48,647 bases of DNA, taken from positions 1 through 48,647 of the forward strand of contig NZ_NPIH01000154.1 in the NCBI RefSeq assembly GCF_012275575.1, in the 5' to 3' direction. The notes beneath the pieces are model-generated. The model worked only from the letters and a program-made list of their open reading frames with translations. It did not search any database and was not told the DNA's origin. This DNA is from Paraburkholderia sp. SG-MS1 (lineage in GTDB: Bacteria > Pseudomonadota > Gammaproteobacteria > Burkholderiales > Burkholderiaceae). Shown here one piece after another: positions 24,477-33,571 of this stretch. The translations under genes and the position numbers were made by a program. Within the stretch, counting starts at the first letter, position 1, and each line of letters begins with the position of its first letter.

Positions 24477-25814
24477 TTACCGATTGACCAATCCACGCGG
24501 AAAGCAGAGCGCGAGGCACCCGCCAAGGAACATGAAACCTGCCAGCATTACCATGCTTGCGGTAGCCGTTCCCGTGAGTTCGCGCAACCATCCTACTGCG
24601 TACGGCCCGACGAAGCCGGCCAGATTCCCCATCGCATTCACAAGGGCAATACCTGCGGCAGCGCCGGCACCGGCGAGGATCGCAGTAGGGAAACACCAGA
24701 AGAGCGGGAGCGTAGTGAGAATGCCCGCTGTGGCGAGCGATAGCGCGATCATCGCGAGCGTCGTGTTGTGTGACCAGGCGACTGCAAGAAGCAGCGCGAC
24801 TGCGCCACAGAGCGCCGGCGCCGCCGTATGCCACCGACGTTCCCGGCGCAGGTCGGCGCTCCGAGCCACCCCTAGCATCATCACTACGGCAGTAAATGAT
24901 GGAATCATAGACAGCGCGCCGATTGTCCTCGGATCTACGACGCCGGCGCCCTTGATCAGCGTTGGCAGCCAGAATCCCACGCCATACATGCCCATGACGA
25001 AGGAAAAGTGCATCGCGCAGATCAGCCAGATGCGGGGATCCGTCATGACCGCACCGAAAGTCAGTGTCTCCTTGCCTGCGTTGTCGACCTCGACGTTGCG
25101 CTCGAGAAGTGCCTTTTCGTCGTCGGACAGCCATTTGGCTTCACTAATCCGATCGTCCAGACAGAGCAGAACTAACACGCCAACCGCAATCGAAGGCAAC
25201 CCCTCGAGCAGAAACAACCACTGCCAGCCATGCCAGCCGTGGGCACCGTCGAAAGTCTTGAGGATGTAACCGGAGAGTGGTCCACCAATCATGCCGGACA
25301 GCGGGACGGCGACAATAAAGCGCGATGTCATGCGCGCACGACGCTGCGCGGGAAACCAGCACGTCAAATAGACGATGATGCCAGGGAAGAAGCCCGCTTC
25401 TGCCACACCGAGCGCAAATCGCATGACGTAAAACCAGGTCGGCGACGAGACGAACATCGTGAGGCACGAAATGAGCCCCCACGTCATCATGATCCGGGCA
25501 ACCCAGACGCGCGCGCCAACCCGGTGAAGAATGAGATTGCTCGGAATTTCGAACAGAAAGTAGCCGAGAAAGAAGACTCCCGCGCCGAAGCCATACACGG
25601 CATCCGATAATTGCAGGTCGCTCGCCATCTGCAACTTGGCAAAGCCGACATTGACGCGATCGAGATAAGCGACCACATAACACAGCAACAGCAGCGGCAC
25701 CAGCCGCCAGGCGACCTTACGGTACGTTGCTTCCTCGAAGCCGCTCTCGCCGACGCGCAAGCCTGAGCGCGATGGCGAAACGGGAGTGGAGAGAGGTTCT
25801 CCTTGCAGTGCCAT
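24477..25814 (-). CDS. MFS transporter, anion:cation symporter (ACS) family
   Basis: 445 residues, 12 membrane segments. N-terminal signature YRKVAWRLVPLLLLCYVVAY followed by LDRVNVGFAKLQM is diagnostic for ACS transporters of organic acids (phthalate, tartrate, galactonate). Further landmarks are GFGAGVFFLGYFLFEIPSNL, GVAEAGFFPGIIVYLTCWFP and a long central loop. GGAG lies 8 bases before the ATG at 25814; the frame is open 100 codons upstream without coding character. No catabolic partner genes are adjacent, so the substrate cannot be named. It converges on the TetR gene. Confidence 0.92.
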   Translation of the reverse strand: MALQGEPLSTPVSPSRSGLRVGESGFEEATYRKVAWRLVPLLLLCYVVAYLDRVNVGFAKLQMASDLQLSDAVYGFGAGVFFLGYFLFEIPSNLILHRVGARVWVARIMMTWGLISCLTMFVSSPTWFYVMRFALGVAEAGFFPGIIVYLTCWFPAQRRARMTSRFIVAVPLSGMIGGPLSGYILKTFDGAHGWHGWQWLFLLEGLPSIAVGVLVLLCLDDRISEAKWLSDDEKALLERNVEVDNAGKETLTFGAVMTDPRIWLICAMHFSFVMGMYGVGFWLPTLIKGAGVVDPRTIGALSMIPSFTAVVMMLGVARSADLRRERRWHTAAPALCGAVALLLAVAWSHNTTLAMIALSLATAGILTTLPLFWCFPTAILAGAGAAAGIALVNAMGNLAGFVGPYAVGWLRELTGTATASMVMLAGFMFLGGCLALCFPRGLVNR

Positions 25815-26285
25815 CGACGCGTCTCCGAAGGTGGATCCTCGTGAGGGATCCTTTAATAGGTGGTCTGTGGTGAAGCAATGCCGGATTCTATGCTTCCCCC
25901 GCTCGAACCATTCTTCCGAATGTCGAATCCATTCATCCAAAGCCCGAATGAATGCGTGAGCCGAGAGGCGCCTGCGTAGCACTGCGCCGCTAGTGCCATA
26001 CCGCGACAAGGAAGTGGATTTTGGCACTGGCCACCGTCCGCTGGGGCAGGGCTTGAGCCGCTGAGTTGACGCATTTACTTCGTTGCGCAGGGAGGTAATC
26101 GACCGCAATCCCACGTTCGGCTTTCGTTTCTATATGAACGCGTTGCTTTTGCGCTTGTTTTTCGTGCGTTGTGACGGACAGATGGCTTGCTGCTTCATAT
26201 CCGGCTTGTCGCAGCCCGATAGGCTGCGGTGGTGGAGGCGTCGGACTTAAGGGGAGTTTGCCAGCAGCTCTAACCGGAGGGGGTG
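25815..26285. other. Intergenic stretch upstream of the MFS gene
   Basis: No gene supported. Contains the MFS leader and an AT-rich patch around 26125-26165. It ends at the IS110-type remnant, whose upstream leader (AACCGGAGGGGG) begins near 26268. Confidence 0.45.
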
Positions 26286-26408
26286 ATGAAATATAGCGGA
26301 ATTGACCTGCGTTCGCATAACAGCGTCGAGACTGTCACCGGCGAAGCGGACCGGTTGGTCGCAAGAACGCGCCGGCCTAACGGGTACTCACAGACTGCGC
26401 CCGCTTGA
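26286..26408 (+). mobile_element. IS110-family transposase, N-terminal remnant
   Basis: Forty codons beginning MKYSGIDLRSHNSVETVTGE and continuing ADRLVARTRRPNG match the start of IS110-type transposases, whose first acidic residue lies in the GIDLHSN motif (the usual His after Leu is Arg here). After ~33 residues the similarity ends and a stop follows. GGAGG lies nearby upstream. The remaining ~300 residues are missing, so the element is dead. Confidence 0.75.
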
Positions 26409-26735
26409 TCTGCCGGTTTATGATTGCTCTGGTTGTTTTGGAGGACTTATGTTTTCCACATCGGTACATTGATGCCGTCGGCCCGCGAGGATCCAACTTC
26501 CCTTGTTCTTACGCTCACTGGCCGGACGCGCTCATTTCATTCATCGAGATGACGCAAGCCAAACGGATTGGCGACGTATTAGCGCAGGCAGTTCAGGATC
26601 ATTTGCAGCGACAATGTAGCCGTCCAGGCACGCGTGCCTCACCAGAGCACCCTATTTCGACGGCCTTGGGAACGGCTTACCCCCTTATCATCAATCCGGT
26701 TGCGCCACCCGCGCACAACCGGACCATGGCCCTGC
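26409..26735. other. Intergenic stretch between the IS remnant and the hydrolase gene
   Basis: No gene supported. A plus frame (26405-26767) has one natural-looking stretch (MTQAKRIGDVLAQAVQDHLQ) but no binding site; it may be part of the debris left by the insertion event. Confidence 0.4.
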
Positions 26736-28145
26736 TTATTGCGCCGCCGCTGCGACGGCCTGTTTGATGGCCGTATAAATTGGCTTCTGCCCGGCGCTGC
26801 TCGTCAGAATGCCGTAATCGCCGGTTGGGTCATCGTACAGTTCGTACCAGTTGAAGCCGATCACGTTGTACGTGGCTTTAGCCGCGACGAGTTCAGGAAT
26901 CGTCTTGGCGATGTACTCCTGTGCCTGTGCGGTGGTGAAGTCGGTGTTGACGCCGATCTCCGTGAACATGATCGGGAGATTGTATGCATCGTGCAAGGAC
27001 TTCAGAACGTTGTAGTTCGTGCCCGTCACGCCCCACGTGTTCTCAGGATCACCACCGTCAGAGTACCAATGCAACTGAATGATGTCGGTCTTCACCAGCG
27101 GGTGTCCGGTCGTGCCGTCCGGCTGGACGCCTGTCAGCATGCCTTTGTACCAGCCCAGATGGAGGAAGCCCACAGACGCGGTGGCGATAATTTTTGTCGA
27201 GCCTGCAGTGTCAACCGAACGCCAGCCGTCGTACGAGCCACGCAGCGCGCCGCGCCAGATTGGCCACGTGTTGTTGTCGTAGTCGGAGACATTGGCGCCG
27301 TCATTGGCCACCGGTGTATCGCCATCGTTGTCGTACTCGTTGCCGAATTCCACCACCGGTACGCCTTTGAGCTTGGTCGCAGCATAAGCCGCCATCGAGT
27401 AGGCATATGCGTAAGCGCTCGCCTCTGTCGGCGTCTTGCCGTTGAGCGACGGGTCATCCCATGGATAGGCGTCGATCATCGGCATGATCGTGATCTTCGA
27501 GCCCATGCCTGGAATAACTGTATTGGCCACGGCATCAATCTGATCGTAGCTGTGAATGTCCTGCCGGTTCGCCGTCAGACCAAGGTCGGACAGTGTTGCA
27601 GCTTGAGTCGCGAGCGGGATCGACGTGTAGATGCCGCCGTAGTTGTAATGCTCATTGATGCCGAAGAACGGGATGGCTGACGCGGTAGCGGGCGTTGCGG
27701 CTGCGGACGTCGTCGTAGTGGTGGCGGTAGTCGTGGACGCAGTGGCCGAAGCGCTGGCAGCAGGGCGCGGATCGGCGGACACCACCCAACTGCTGTTTTG
27801 CCACACCCACCAGTTGTTGTCGGTGTTTTGCGCATACATTTTGCCGACATACCAGAGCAGCAGCTTGACGTTTGCCGTCGATCCCACTGTCTGGCCTGCC
27901 CGATAGACCACGCCCTTCTTCACCGACCAGACTGCACCCCATTCATCATTGATGGAGGTGGCAGGTGGAATGGCTGTGCCGCTTACCGACGGCGGATGTT
28001 TGGCGACATCGACGACAGCTACCGGATCGACGGCGTTGGCGGCGACGGCTGTTGCGTCGCTTTTGTCATCACCTCCACCACCACACGCCGCAATAATTGG
28101 GAATACTAAGTAGAGTGAACAATTACGTAAGGTTTGAAATTTCAT
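26736..28145 (-). CDS. Lipoprotein glycoside hydrolase, clan A-like
   Basis: 469 residues. Lipoprotein signal with lipobox (LVFPIIAACGGGG), a ~70-residue N-terminal module rich in Trp (NNWWVWQNSSWVVSADPRPA), then a Thr/Ala linker (~30 residues), then a TIM-barrel hydrolase. Candidate acid/base glutamate lies in VVEFGNEYDNDGD and the nucleophile in LPIMFTEIGVN, the usual strand-4 and strand-7 positions of clan GH-A (GH39/GH5-like). Other barrel landmarks are FFGINEHYNYGG and IIQLHWYSDGG. Probably surface or periplasmic polysaccharide cleavage. ATG 28145 was chosen because it opens the signal peptide; an in-frame TTG lies 14 codons upstream. Confidence 0.82.
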   Translation of the reverse strand: MKFQTLRNCSLYLVFPIIAACGGGGDDKSDATAVAANAVDPVAVVDVAKHPPSVSGTAIPPATSINDEWGAVWSVKKGVVYRAGQTVGSTANVKLLLWYVGKMYAQNTDNNWWVWQNSSWVVSADPRPAASASATASTTTATTTTTSAAATPATASAIPFFGINEHYNYGGIYTSIPLATQAATLSDLGLTANRQDIHSYDQIDAVANTVIPGMGSKITIMPMIDAYPWDDPSLNGKTPTEASAYAYAYSMAAYAATKLKGVPVVEFGNEYDNDGDTPVANDGANVSDYDNNTWPIWRGALRGSYDGWRSVDTAGSTKIIATASVGFLHLGWYKGMLTGVQPDGTTGHPLVKTDIIQLHWYSDGGDPENTWGVTGTNYNVLKSLHDAYNLPIMFTEIGVNTDFTTAQAQEYIAKTIPELVAAKATYNVIGFNWYELYDDPTGDYGILTSSAGQKPIYTAIKQAVAAAAQ

Positions 28146-29160
28146 TTGAACTACGAGTGAGTTTTTTTGAAAGTCCTGACCAAGCAAGCGCTCGTCCTAA
28201 GTCCCTTGAAGGGAGCTGACAGCGATTGAACACCGATGAAAGGTAGGCGGAACGGCCCACGCGCCCCGGTCTAAGAGAGACCACTAAACTACGCACGTTC
28301 CGCATTGATTAGAACGTTCGCTCCCTGCCCAGGCAATGAAGCGGCGATGTTACGCGGATGAAACGTTTTGAACGAGTATTCCGTCGTAACAATGTGTAAC
28401 GCCCGAAAATAAATCGGTGAACTATGCTTTTATATTAATAATATCAATACGCAAAATGTATTTGGCCCTTTAAGGCATTTTCGGATGTGAGAGAGGTGAG
28501 AAATGCAGAGAAAATCCGCGCGTCCGACTGGGAAGCCCCCTGCAGATAAGATATCTTGCGAATATCCACTCGATTCAACCACACTGACTTCGTATTTGCG
28601 CAACTACCTGAGCGCGGCGTTATAGGTGCCGGATCTAAGTAGATATCCTGATTCATCTAGACATTCGGAAGCGTCTTTTTCTGCGGGTTTCCCCGGACGC
28701 GCGTCAAAATGACGTCGGTAATTTCTGCTGTCGCGCGAGGGAGATTGGCGCGCAAGCGCAGGCGCAATATTTGCATCTCACAACGTTTGTCCAACGCCGA
28801 CAAAAGAATATTGTTTGCAAAGAATCCGGGGAGTTCATGGTGGTCACCAATAGACAGGCGCCGATTTCTTTCAAAGTCGTCTGTATTCGATGGTTGATTG
28901 GCGCCAACCCCCTGCATCACCATAAGCCGCGCGATCACGGGGCAATAAGGACTGTCCGTCCGTCCATGGGCTTTTGCGCGCATCTCCTACGACGACCGCA
29001 GGCCGGCGCAGCCCCTCGAACAGAACGCCAATCACGCTGCACGAGCTGCCCGGGACGTCGTAACGGAAGACCTCGTTCGATCTCTGCTTGGGCGTCGTCA
29101 ACGCTAAAGTGTCGTCAGGATGGCTGACTAATTGTGGTGAGCACAAGACACTGATGGTTG
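28146..29160. other. About 1 kb without a convincing gene
   Basis: Lower GC than the surroundings between ~28310 and 28830. Minus frames at 28444-28656 and 28657-28983 have no binding sites or family features. The stretch probably contains the hydrolase promoter and leader and old debris linking to the decayed gene at 29161. Confidence 0.45.
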
Positions 29161-29727
29161 GCATGGGGCGCTGGAGTAATTCGGTCAACCGCGCGGTGGT
29201 GCTCGGCGGTCTGTCCGGCAATCCGCAGGGCAGCGTCCAGACACAATCGACGACGGCCTATGCGAAGGGCGGCTTGAGCCTGCATCTGCGCGACGACATG
29301 ACGTTGCAGCCTTATCCCGGCGTGCGCTCCGCCACTACGGCCGGGCAGGCTACGGCGAGGGCGGCGACAACCTGTTCAACCTCGTCTAGCCGGCACGGGC
29401 CAGGTGGCTACGACGGGTGTGGCGGGCTTGCGCTATCTGTTCACGCAACGGCGCAGCAGCGGCGGGGCCAACACGTGGGAAGTCGACGCGAACGTGTAGC
29501 ACCGCTTCGGCAGTGTGAGCCAGACGGTGAATGCGGCCTTCGCCAGCGCGCCGGACGACGTCTACCAGGCAGGCGGAACGCCGCTCGCGCGCACGATCGC
29601 CCACGTGGCGACGGACGGCGAATGGGCGATCAACGAGCGCGCGTGGGTGTTCGCACGAGTTTCGGTCGACCTCGGCAATCACGAGCAGAACGACAGCAGG
29701 CTCGCCGGGTTGAACTGGAAGTGGTAA
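29161..29727 (+). pseudogene. Decayed autotransporter-like outer-membrane protein gene (3' part)
   Basis: Protein-like pieces occur in alternating frames: VVLGGLSGNPQGSVQTQSTT and AKGGLSLHLRDDMTLQPYPG; then RHYGRAGYGEGGDNLFNLV ending in a TAG; then VAGLRYLFTQRRSSGGANTW with a TAG soon after; then SQTVNAAFASAPDDVYQAGG and a closing WVFARVSVDLGNHEQNDSRL through GLNWKW-stop. The last motif, an aromatic-terminated beta-strand, is the typical end of an autotransporter barrel. At least two in-frame stops and one frameshift make it non-functional. The passenger half is absent. Confidence 0.65.
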
Positions 29728-29734
29728 GCCGTTG

Positions 29735-29930
29735 CGAAAGATCGCGCCTGCTGCGAAGACGACCGCCATCCCGAAACGGTCGGCGAAAACGTGGGCGACT
29801 TCGAACACGTAATCGGCGACCATAAAGGTTCGCTGATTGGCCCGCACGTCGCGATGAATCCGCTCGAGGAGGGATGCATCGCACAGTGAGCGTGGACCGT
29901 CGAAGCCGTGATTCCCTTCGCACGTCCCCA
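29735..29930 (-). other. Coding-like fragment, minus strand
   Basis: The minus frame reads NHGFDGPRSLCDASLLERIH, RDVRANQRTFMVADYVFEVA, HVFADRFGMAVVFAAGAIFR, which looks like real protein, but then runs into the complement of the decayed autotransporter end. It is probably a gene fragment joined there by an old rearrangement. No family recognised. Confidence 0.3.
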
Positions 29931-30002
29931 CAAAAGTCCTCCGCGCGAGCCGTGCTAATCTTGCTGCCTTCGTGGAAGCAACGCGGCAACCCGGACCCCC
30001 AG

Positions 30003-30752
30003 ATGGAAGCCTTCGATCCGAACGGCGTCGACCCGACGGTCTTCGTGGTCGGCGAACGCCATGACACGCTTGATGAACCGTGGCGAGCCTATCGTCACGC
30101 ACGGCTGATTCACGTCAGCGACGGCGTGCTGACCGTGCGTACCGAGACCGGCCGCTGGGTCGTGCCGCCCGGGCACGCGGTCTGGATCGTGCCGAACGTG
30201 CTGCACTGCCTGCACGCGACGCGTCCCGTGCAACTCTTTTCGCTCTATGCCAACCCGGACGCGGCGCCCTTGCCCGTGCAAAGCGGCGCGCTCGTGCCCG
30301 ATGCGCTCGTGCAGGCATTGCTGAGCGCCGCGGCCGGTGTGCCGTACGACCAACCGTTCGACGAACCCGCCAGCCGTCTCATGCAGGTGCTGCTCGATCG
30401 TCTGCCGGGCTTGCCCGCCGCACCGCTGGGCCTGAACTGGCCGGGCGACCCGCGCATCGAGCGGATCGCCGCCGCGCTCAGCGCCGAGCCGGCGCAACCC
30501 GCGGTGCTCGAAGAACTCGCGGCGGCCGCCGGAGTCACGGCGCGCACGGCGGCGCGTCTGTTCGTCAAGGAAACCGGGCAGACCTTCGGTCAATGGCGCC
30601 AGCAGTTGCGCCTGCTCGTCGCGCTCGAACATCTGGGCGGCGGCGCGAGCGTCACGCAGGTGGCGCTCGACGTGGGCTACAACGACGTGTCGTCGTTTAT
30701 CGCGGTGTTCCGCGAGGCGTTCGGCGACACGCCCGCGCGCTATTTCCGCTGA
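30003..30752 (+). CDS. AraC-family transcriptional regulator
   Basis: 249 residues. N-terminal cupin-like effector domain (RHARLIHVSDGVLTVRTETG, RWVVPPGHAVWIVPNVLHCL), then two helix-turn-helix units: LEELAAAAGVTARTAARLFV followed by ETGQTFGQWRQQLRLLVALE, and VTQVALDVGYNDVSSFIAVF ending REAFGDTPARYFR, the classical AraC C-terminus. Start at ATG 30003 is a choice by domain length; the frame is open 43 codons further up and the binding site is weak. It converges on the DHA2 exporter gene, which it may regulate. Confidence 0.9.
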   Translation: MEAFDPNGVDPTVFVVGERHDTLDEPWRAYRHARLIHVSDGVLTVRTETGRWVVPPGHAVWIVPNVLHCLHATRPVQLFSLYANPDAAPLPVQSGALVPDALVQALLSAAAGVPYDQPFDEPASRLMQVLLDRLPGLPAAPLGLNWPGDPRIERIAAALSAEPAQPAVLEELAAAAGVTARTAARLFVKETGQTFGQWRQQLRLLVALEHLGGGASVTQVALDVGYNDVSSFIAVFREAFGDTPARYFR

Positions 30753-30860
30753 CGCGCTACCGGGGCGATGCGAGCGCCGCTGCGTCACCGTATGCGAGAG
30801 GCCTGGCGGAAGCGAACTCTCGCGCCCGCGTGCCCGGCATGCAAGAGCCCACCATCCCGC

Positions 30861-32438
30861 TCAATGCGCGCCCGCCGCGCCCGGACCGCCGCCGCCCTTG
30901 GCCGGCCGCGTGATCCAGATCAATGGAATGATGAGAATGAAGATGATTGCCGACACGAAGAAAATGTCGTTCAGGCCCATCATCGCGGCCTGCGTGTTCA
31001 CGGTGAAATCGAATAGCGCGTGCGCCGATTGCGTATTCAGATGCAGCAGCGACTGGGTCGTGTCGACCTGCTGGTTGAATGCGGGGTTGTTGATGCTCGC
31101 CTGTTCGGTGAGCCGCGCATGATGGAGCACGGTGCGGTTATTCCACGCCGAACCCGCGATCGACGTACCCACCGCGCCGCAAAACACCCGCGCGAAATTC
31201 GACAGGCCCGCGGCTGCCGGAATCTTGCTCGGCGGCTGGCCGGACAGAATGATCGAGGTGAGCGGCACGAAGAATAGCGCCATCGGAATGCCTTGCAGCA
31301 GTGTGGGCAGCACCAGATGCCACGTGTCGATTTCGATCACGTACTTCGAGCGCATGTAGAACACGATCGCAAAGCCGACGAACGCCAGCGTCGAGATCAC
31401 GCGCGCGTCCGAGCGCGGCAGCACGCGGCCCATCACCGGCGCGAGTATCACCGCGAAGATGCCGAGCGGCGCGGTCACGAGACCGGCATCCACGGAGCGG
31501 TAGTTCAGATACTCCTGCATCCATTGCGGCAGCAGCACGAGGTTGCCGAAGAACACGCCGTACGCGACCGAAATCGCAATGGTGCCGCCGAGAAAGTTGC
31601 GCTGCTGGAAGAGCCGTAAATCGACGATCGGATTCTCTTCGGTCAGCTCCCACACGAGGAAGAACGCGAAGCTGATCAGCGCGGTGATGCCGAGAATCAC
31701 GATCACCGGCGACGAGAACCAGTCGAGGTCCTTGCCCTTGTCGAGCATGATCTGCAGCGACGCGACCCACGTGATCAGCAGGCCGAGCCCGACCACGTCG
31801 ATCGGCGGCTTGCGGGTCGGCGACTCGCGGGTGCGATAGATCATCCACGTGACGCCCGCCGCGAAGAGGCCGACCGGAATGTTGATGTAGAAGATCCACG
31901 ACCAGCTGTAACTATCCGTGATCCAGCCGCCGAGCGCGGGGCCCGCGATCGGGCCGACGGTCGCGGTCATCGCCCACAGCGCGAGCGCGGTCGAGGATTT
32001 CTCCTTCGGATACGAGCCGAGCAGAATCGCCTGCGACAGCGGAATCAGCGGACCGGCCACCGCGCCCTGGAAGATCCGCGCGAGCAGCAGGATCGGCAGC
32101 GTCGGCGCAACGCCGCACAGCCACGAGGCCAGCACGAACATCAGGATCGCGCCGACGAACAGCTTCACCTGGCCGATGCGCTGCGTGAGCCATCCGGTCA
32201 GCGGAATCGACACCGCATTGGCTGCGGCGAACACGGTGATGACCCACGTGCCTTCATCGACCGAGACGCCGAGGTTGCCCGAAATGGTCGGAATCGCGAC
32301 GTTCGCGATCGACGTGTCGAGCACGTTCATGAACGTCGCGAGCGCGACGGCGACAGTGGCGAGAACCAGTTTGCCGCCTTCGAGCGGCGGCGGCGGGGCA
32401 GGCGGCGCGGAAGCGGGCGCGGCGGTGGGCTGGCTCAA
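30861..32438 (-). CDS. DHA2-type multidrug exporter (EmrB/QacA family)
   Basis: 525 residues with 14 predicted membrane helices. Motif C-like and DHA2 hallmarks include ALATFMNVLDTSIANVAIPT, DEGTWVITVFAAANAVSIPL, LTGWLTQRIGQVKLF and ILLARIFQGAVAGPLIPLSQ, and WSWIFYINIPVGLFAAGVTW. These pumps use proton antiport, often with an EmrA adaptor and outer duct, neither of which is adjacent. The start is probably TTG 32438 (GGAG six bases upstream, then a Pro/Ala-rich leader); the open frame extends 89 codons beyond but is not protein-like. Confidence 0.93.
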   Translation of the reverse strand: MSQPTAAPASAPPAPPPPLEGGKLVLATVAVALATFMNVLDTSIANVAIPTISGNLGVSVDEGTWVITVFAAANAVSIPLTGWLTQRIGQVKLFVGAILMFVLASWLCGVAPTLPILLLARIFQGAVAGPLIPLSQAILLGSYPKEKSSTALALWAMTATVGPIAGPALGGWITDSYSWSWIFYINIPVGLFAAGVTWMIYRTRESPTRKPPIDVVGLGLLITWVASLQIMLDKGKDLDWFSSPVIVILGITALISFAFFLVWELTEENPIVDLRLFQQRNFLGGTIAISVAYGVFFGNLVLLPQWMQEYLNYRSVDAGLVTAPLGIFAVILAPVMGRVLPRSDARVISTLAFVGFAIVFYMRSKYVIEIDTWHLVLPTLLQGIPMALFFVPLTSIILSGQPPSKIPAAAGLSNFARVFCGAVGTSIAGSAWNNRTVLHHARLTEQASINNPAFNQQVDTTQSLLHLNTQSAHALFDFTVNTQAAMMGLNDIFFVSAIIFILIIPLIWITRPAKGGGGPGAAGAH

Positions 32439-32722
32439 TGGGTTCTCCGGAACGGGGGGCTGCGCATGGTTTGGACGGATGGGCCATTGACCGCGAGCGG
32501 GAGAGGCCCGTCGGCGGGTCCGTCGAATGATCGCAAAAGCATACCTGTATTCGGATTTTGACGTCGTCCGGGATGCGCGCCGGGCGGCGTGGACAGGGCG
32601 CACAGCGTATGCTCGCAGCTGGGGCTGCCGATGGCCTGCAAAGGATGTGTAAGGCAGGCGCTCGCCGCGCGTGCACGCACCGCACACGAACCACGAATCG
32701 ACCAACAGAAAAGGAAACGCAT

Positions 32723-33382
32723 ATGGCCTGGGAACAATTCGAACACGGCTGGCGGCGCGCGCCGGTGAGCGCGCCTGCCAAGGGGCTCGTCGTGCTGATG
32801 CACGGCGTCGGCAGCAATGCGCGCGATCTGATGCCGCTCGCGGACATCTGGAGCGAGACGCTGCCGGACGTCGCGTTCACCTCGCTCGACGGCACCGACG
32901 CGTTCGACGGCGGCTTCGGCGGTCGTCAATGGTTCAGCCTGCGCGACGTCAACGAAGCGAATCGGGAGGCGCGGGTGAGCGCCGCCTATCCGGCGCTGCG
33001 CAGCGTGCTCGAAGCAGAACTCGCACATTGGCAGGTGGCTTTCGGCCGCCTTGCACTCGTTGGCTTTTCGCAAGGTTCGATCATGGCGCTGCATCACGTG
33101 GCGGCCAGCGCCGAAGGCGCGGCCGGCGTCGTCGCGTATTCGGGGCGGCTCGCGTCGGCCATCGTCGCGAACAATGGCACGCCGCTCACGCTGATCCACG
33201 GCGAGGACGACGAAGTGATCCCGGTGCGCGAACTGGAATACGCCGCCGACGCGTTCAGCAACGCTGGCTACACCGTTGACGCCTACGTGCTGCCCGGCAT
33301 CGGCCACACGATCGACGCCGACGGCGTCGCACTTGGCCGCGAGGCGCTGGAGCGTTCATTGGGGGCGCTGTCGCGCGGTTGA
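32723..33382 (+). CDS. Carboxylesterase/phospholipase family hydrolase
   Basis: 219 residues, the usual size of the short-chain carboxylesterase family. Oxyanion region VVLMHGVGSNARDL, nucleophile serine in LALVGFSQGSIMALHH, acid in LIHGEDDEVIPV, histidine in LPGIGHTIDADG. It hydrolyses small esters or lysophospholipid-like substrates in the cytoplasm. AAGGAAA precedes the ATG. Divergent from the DHA2 exporter gene with 284 bases between starts. Confidence 0.93.
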   Translation: MAWEQFEHGWRRAPVSAPAKGLVVLMHGVGSNARDLMPLADIWSETLPDVAFTSLDGTDAFDGGFGGRQWFSLRDVNEANREARVSAAYPALRSVLEAELAHWQVAFGRLALVGFSQGSIMALHHVAASAEGAAGVVAYSGRLASAIVANNGTPLTLIHGEDDEVIPVRELEYAADAFSNAGYTVDAYVLPGIGHTIDADGVALGREALERSLGALSRG

Positions 33383-33571
33383 CACGGCCCTGATTGAAAG
33401 TGGCCCTAAAGATATGGGTCTGCTTGCCGTTAAGCGGTCATTAGCTTGAAAATCACCCCCGCCGCGCGGACCGCGCAATGCCCGACGGGGCGTGCCGAGC
33501 GGCTCGGGGAACCGGGGGCGCATTTTCAAACTGCCCAGCATGGGCGGACAACGACTTATCAGAGCCTTCTT

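Noticed and set aside
24307..25134. 275-residue minus frame inside the MFS gene region
   Set aside because: Arg-rich shadow of the MFS transporter frame, which has 12 clear membrane helices.
26405..26767. 120-codon plus frame after the IS110 remnant
   Set aside because: Only one short natural-looking stretch, no start site, and it runs into the end of the hydrolase gene.
28444..28983. Two minus frames of 70 and 108 codons in the gene-poor region
   Set aside because: No binding sites, no conserved-looking segments, and mixed codon use.
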